Part shown: piece after piece, positions 62,038-64,000 of the stretch
Numbering within the stretch: the stretch's first letter is position 1
Layout of the letters: each line of letters begins with the position of its first letter
Assembly: GCA_016715895.1 (NCBI GenBank)
Contig: JADJXH010000004.1
Location: 1,302,001 to 1,366,000, forward strand
Direction: 5' to 3'
Source of the DNA: Flavobacteriales bacterium
Lineage (GTDB): Bacteria; Bacteroidota; Bacteroidia; Flavobacteriales_F; PHOS-HE28
DNA length: 64,000 nt
Program-made: the position numbers and the translations under genes
The notes under the pieces: generated by a model
Databases searched by the model: none
Seen by the model: the letters and a program-made list of their open reading frames with translations, nothing else
What the model was told of the DNA's origin: nothing

Positions 62038-64000
62038 TCAGGTGGCCGTGAGCAGGGGCATGTCCACCTCCACACGGGTGCCGACATCCAGGTCGACGTA
62101 CCGGAACCCGGCCTTGCCGCCATGCTGCTTCTGCACCAGGTCGAGCCGGCTGCGCGTGATGGCGGTGCCCAGGCTGGTCTTCTTGATCGGATGCCCCTGC
62201 GGGGTGGGGGGCGCCGCCTTCCGGCCCACGCCATCGTCCTGTATGATGTACGTGAGCTGCCCGCCCCGGCGTTCCACCCGCAGGGTGATGTGGCCTTTGC
62301 CCTCCCTGCCCGCCATGCCGTGCCAGATGGCGTTCTCCACGAAGGGCTGCACCACGAGGGGGGGCACGAGCACTTCGTCCTGGTCCACCTCGGGGTCCAC
62401 CTCGACCGAGTAATCGAAGGAACCGCTCCGCTGCCGTTCCAGGTCCATGTAAGCCTTCAGGGTGTCGAGGTCGTCACGCAGGGGTACTTCGGCATGGCGG
62501 CTGTTCTCCAGCACGCTGCGCATGACGCGGGCGAACTTGGTGACGAAGCTGCCGGCCCGGTCCGGGTCCTGTTGCTGGATGTACGCGTGGATGGAGTTCA
62601 GCGCGTTGAAGATGAAGTGCGGGTTCATCTGGCTGCGCAGGGCCTGGGTCTCCAGCTGTGCGGCCTCACGCTCGAAGCGCTCTTTCCGCCGGCGGCGGTC
62701 TGTTCGGAACCAGAGGCCTGCGGCTGCAAGGACCATCAGGGCGGCGCCTGCGGTCATCACCAGATTCCGGCGTTCGCGCTCGACCTGGAGCACCCGGATG
62801 CGGGCCTCCTGTTCCAGCTCACGGATCTGATGTTCCTTGCCCTGGGCATCGTAGAGCTCTTGGAATTGGAGCATCAGGCCGCGTTCCTTGACTCCCAGAA
62901 GGCGCCGCTCGGTGCGGTAGGCGGAGTCGCGCATCTGCAAAGCCTCCCGATGGGATCCCAATTCACTGTAGGCCTCCGAGAGCGCGGAGACGAGCATGAG
63001 GATGCTGGCATCATCCTTGGTCCTACGCAGTGCATCCTGCGCTTCGTACAGGTGTTCGAGAGCGGAATTCCGGTCCCCGCGACGGGCCAGGCACAGGGCC
63101 GTTGACGCATGGACCGAGCCGACCAGATAAGGTCCGAGTTCGCCTTGCTCCCTTTCCTTCTCCGCCTCGCGAAGCGCAACGTGGGAGGTCCGTAGCGCAC
63201 TGTCACATCGCCCCAGATGCACATATGCGCGGATCAGCTTGGCACGCAGCTCGAATTGTCCATGTGTCACATGCATGCGATCGAGATCGGATAACATGTC
63301 GCGACCGATGCGCAGCATGAGTTCGTCATCGTGCATCTGTTCGGCGACGTCCATGAGCTTTGCACGGATCCCGAACAGGAACAGCCCGTTCCGCGTGCTT
63401 GTGTCCAACGCCTTCTCCAGTTCGACACGCGCCTCGGAGAAACGGCCGAGCTGGAAATAGGACCACCCCAGGGTCTCATTGATGCCCGATCGGGATCTCG
63501 CCAAGTTGGCGCGCAGGTCGGGCCTTTCCTGCCACTGCGCCAAAACGGATGGTGACAGCCAACGCTGGGCCTTGGTGGCCCATTGCAGTGCAAGTGGGGG
63601 GTTGGTCTCTGCGAACTGCAGGCCTGCGAGGGAAAGTGTCGTGACGAGGCCGATGCTGTCGGCCAGGGCTTCATGTAGCACGAGGGCCCTTTCGAACCGC
63701 GTCCTCGCCGAATCCCACCAGGCTCCGGCCTCACCCCGAGCATCGCGCATGAGATCCAGCTCCGCCATCGCCCTCCATGACCTGGCTTCCAGGTCCTTGT
63801 TGCTTGCCTTTTGCGCGAGCATCAGGGCCTTGCGATGGTAGTAGGTGCTGGAGTCGATGTTGAACGATCGGTGAGCCTGGGCCAGCCGTATCAGCGTGGA
63901 CCATCGCTCCACCATGTCCGTTGCAGAGGCCAGCGCGATGCGCAGGCTGTCGACTCTCGACAATGGGGCGCCGGCGCGGATGGATACAGGCAGCATCAGG
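62038..64000 (-). CDS. LytS/YehU-type sensor histidine kinase with TPR sensor region (partial, N-terminus missing)
   Basis: At least 652 residues are visible; the frame stays open to the right window edge, so the start and probable signal peptide are outside. TPR-like repeats fill the first 370 residues. A coiled-coil (RELEQEARIRVLQVERERRN) and one membrane segment (near 400-425) follow. The kinase part has the His_kinase box QMNPHFIFNALNSIHAYI with the phospho-acceptor His, and the ATPase N box VVQPFVENAIWHGM with the G box IIQDDGVGRKAA. Such kinases usually pair with a LytTR response regulator; none is in the window. Its base composition is lower in GC than most neighbours by eye. Confidence 0.88.
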   Translation of the reverse strand, partial: LMLPVSIRAGAPLSRVDSLRIALASATDMVERWSTLIRLAQAHRSFNIDSSTYYHRKALMLAQKASNKDLEARSWRAMAELDLMRDARGEAGAWWDSARTRFERALVLHEALADSIGLVTTLSLAGLQFAETNPPLALQWATKAQRWLSPSVLAQWQERPDLRANLARSRSGINETLGWSYFQLGRFSEARVELEKALDTSTRNGLFLFGIRAKLMDVAEQMHDDELMLRIGRDMLSDLDRMHVTHGQFELRAKLIRAYVHLGRCDSALRTSHVALREAEKEREQGELGPYLVGSVHASTALCLARRGDRNSALEHLYEAQDALRRTKDDASILMLVSALSEAYSELGSHREALQMRDSAYRTERRLLGVKERGLMLQFQELYDAQGKEHQIRELEQEARIRVLQVERERRNLVMTAGAALMVLAAAGLWFRTDRRRRKERFEREAAQLETQALRSQMNPHFIFNALNSIHAYIQQQDPDRAGSFVTKFARVMRSVLENSRHAEVPLRDDLDTLKAYMDLERQRSGSFDYSVEVDPEVDQDEVLVPPLVVQPFVENAIWHGMAGREGKGHITLRVERRGGQLTYIIQDDGVGRKAAPPTPQGHPIKKTSLGTAITRSRLDLVQKQHGGKAGFRYVDLDVGTRVEVDMPLLTAT

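Overview
The window is a GC-rich chromosomal segment of a Bacteroidota bacterium, most likely a high-GC member of the Flavobacteriales or a close relative. This is inferred from several things seen together: type IX secretion style cargo proteins, lineage-typical families (DUF4290, DUF6089/PorG-like, DUF2797, a folK-deoxynucleoside kinase pair, a bifunctional nuclease carrying a UVR motif), promoters matching TTG-N19-TAnnTTTG, and almost no Shine-Dalgarno sites. I see no phage, insertion sequence, CRISPR array or rRNA operon. It reads as core chromosome.

Region by region. 1-8.1 kb: the start of a sodium-coupled transporter, a DUF151 nuclease, electron-transfer flavoprotein etfB-etfA, a secreted LamG protein, pyruvate dehydrogenase E1 beta, and a K+-dependent-type membrane pyrophosphatase ended by a clear terminator. 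8.1-19 kb: two deoxynucleoside kinases (one beside folK), a GH3-family ligase translationally coupled to a secreted protein, a DUF2797 protein, SppA, an OmpA/TPR lipoprotein and a PorG-like barrel. 19-30.5 kb: an SpoU methyltransferase, a MutS-family protein, tRNA-Gly and tRNA-Leu, a glutamyl-Q-type synthetase, a fatty-acid desaturase, dnaJ-grpE, a TlpA-like thioredoxin, murA and DUF4290. 30.5-38.5 kb: a UvrD/PcrA helicase, a barrel protein, enolase, carA and a large secreted PQQ-type sugar dehydrogenase.

38.6-56.6 kb, all on the minus strand, is one continuous translation and transcription supercluster: rpsL-rpsG-fusA-rpsJ, then the S10, spc and alpha clusters through secY, map, infA, rpmJ, rpoA and rplQ. 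A strong promoter lies just upstream of rpsL. Most gaps are 1-25 bases. Three are longer: infA-map, rpsM-rpsK (which holds a heptamer-repeat hairpin) and rpsK-rpsD (two hairpins). 56.8-64 kb: a Fic-fold protein whose catalytic histidine is arginine, a secreted M1 metallopeptidase, a helical-repeat protein of unknown function, and a TPR-containing LytS/YehU-type histidine kinase cut by the window edge.

There is no clearly new multi-gene system here. The points most worth a second look are the Fic protein with the substituted catalytic histidine, the heptamer repeats (one inside the ribosomal operon), an Arg/Gly-rich tail on ribosomal protein S3, DnaJ without zinc centre I, MurA with Asp in place of the fosfomycin-target Cys, and a promoter grammar consistent across the window. 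Starts were chosen by protein family and signal peptide because ribosome binding sites are not informative in this lineage.
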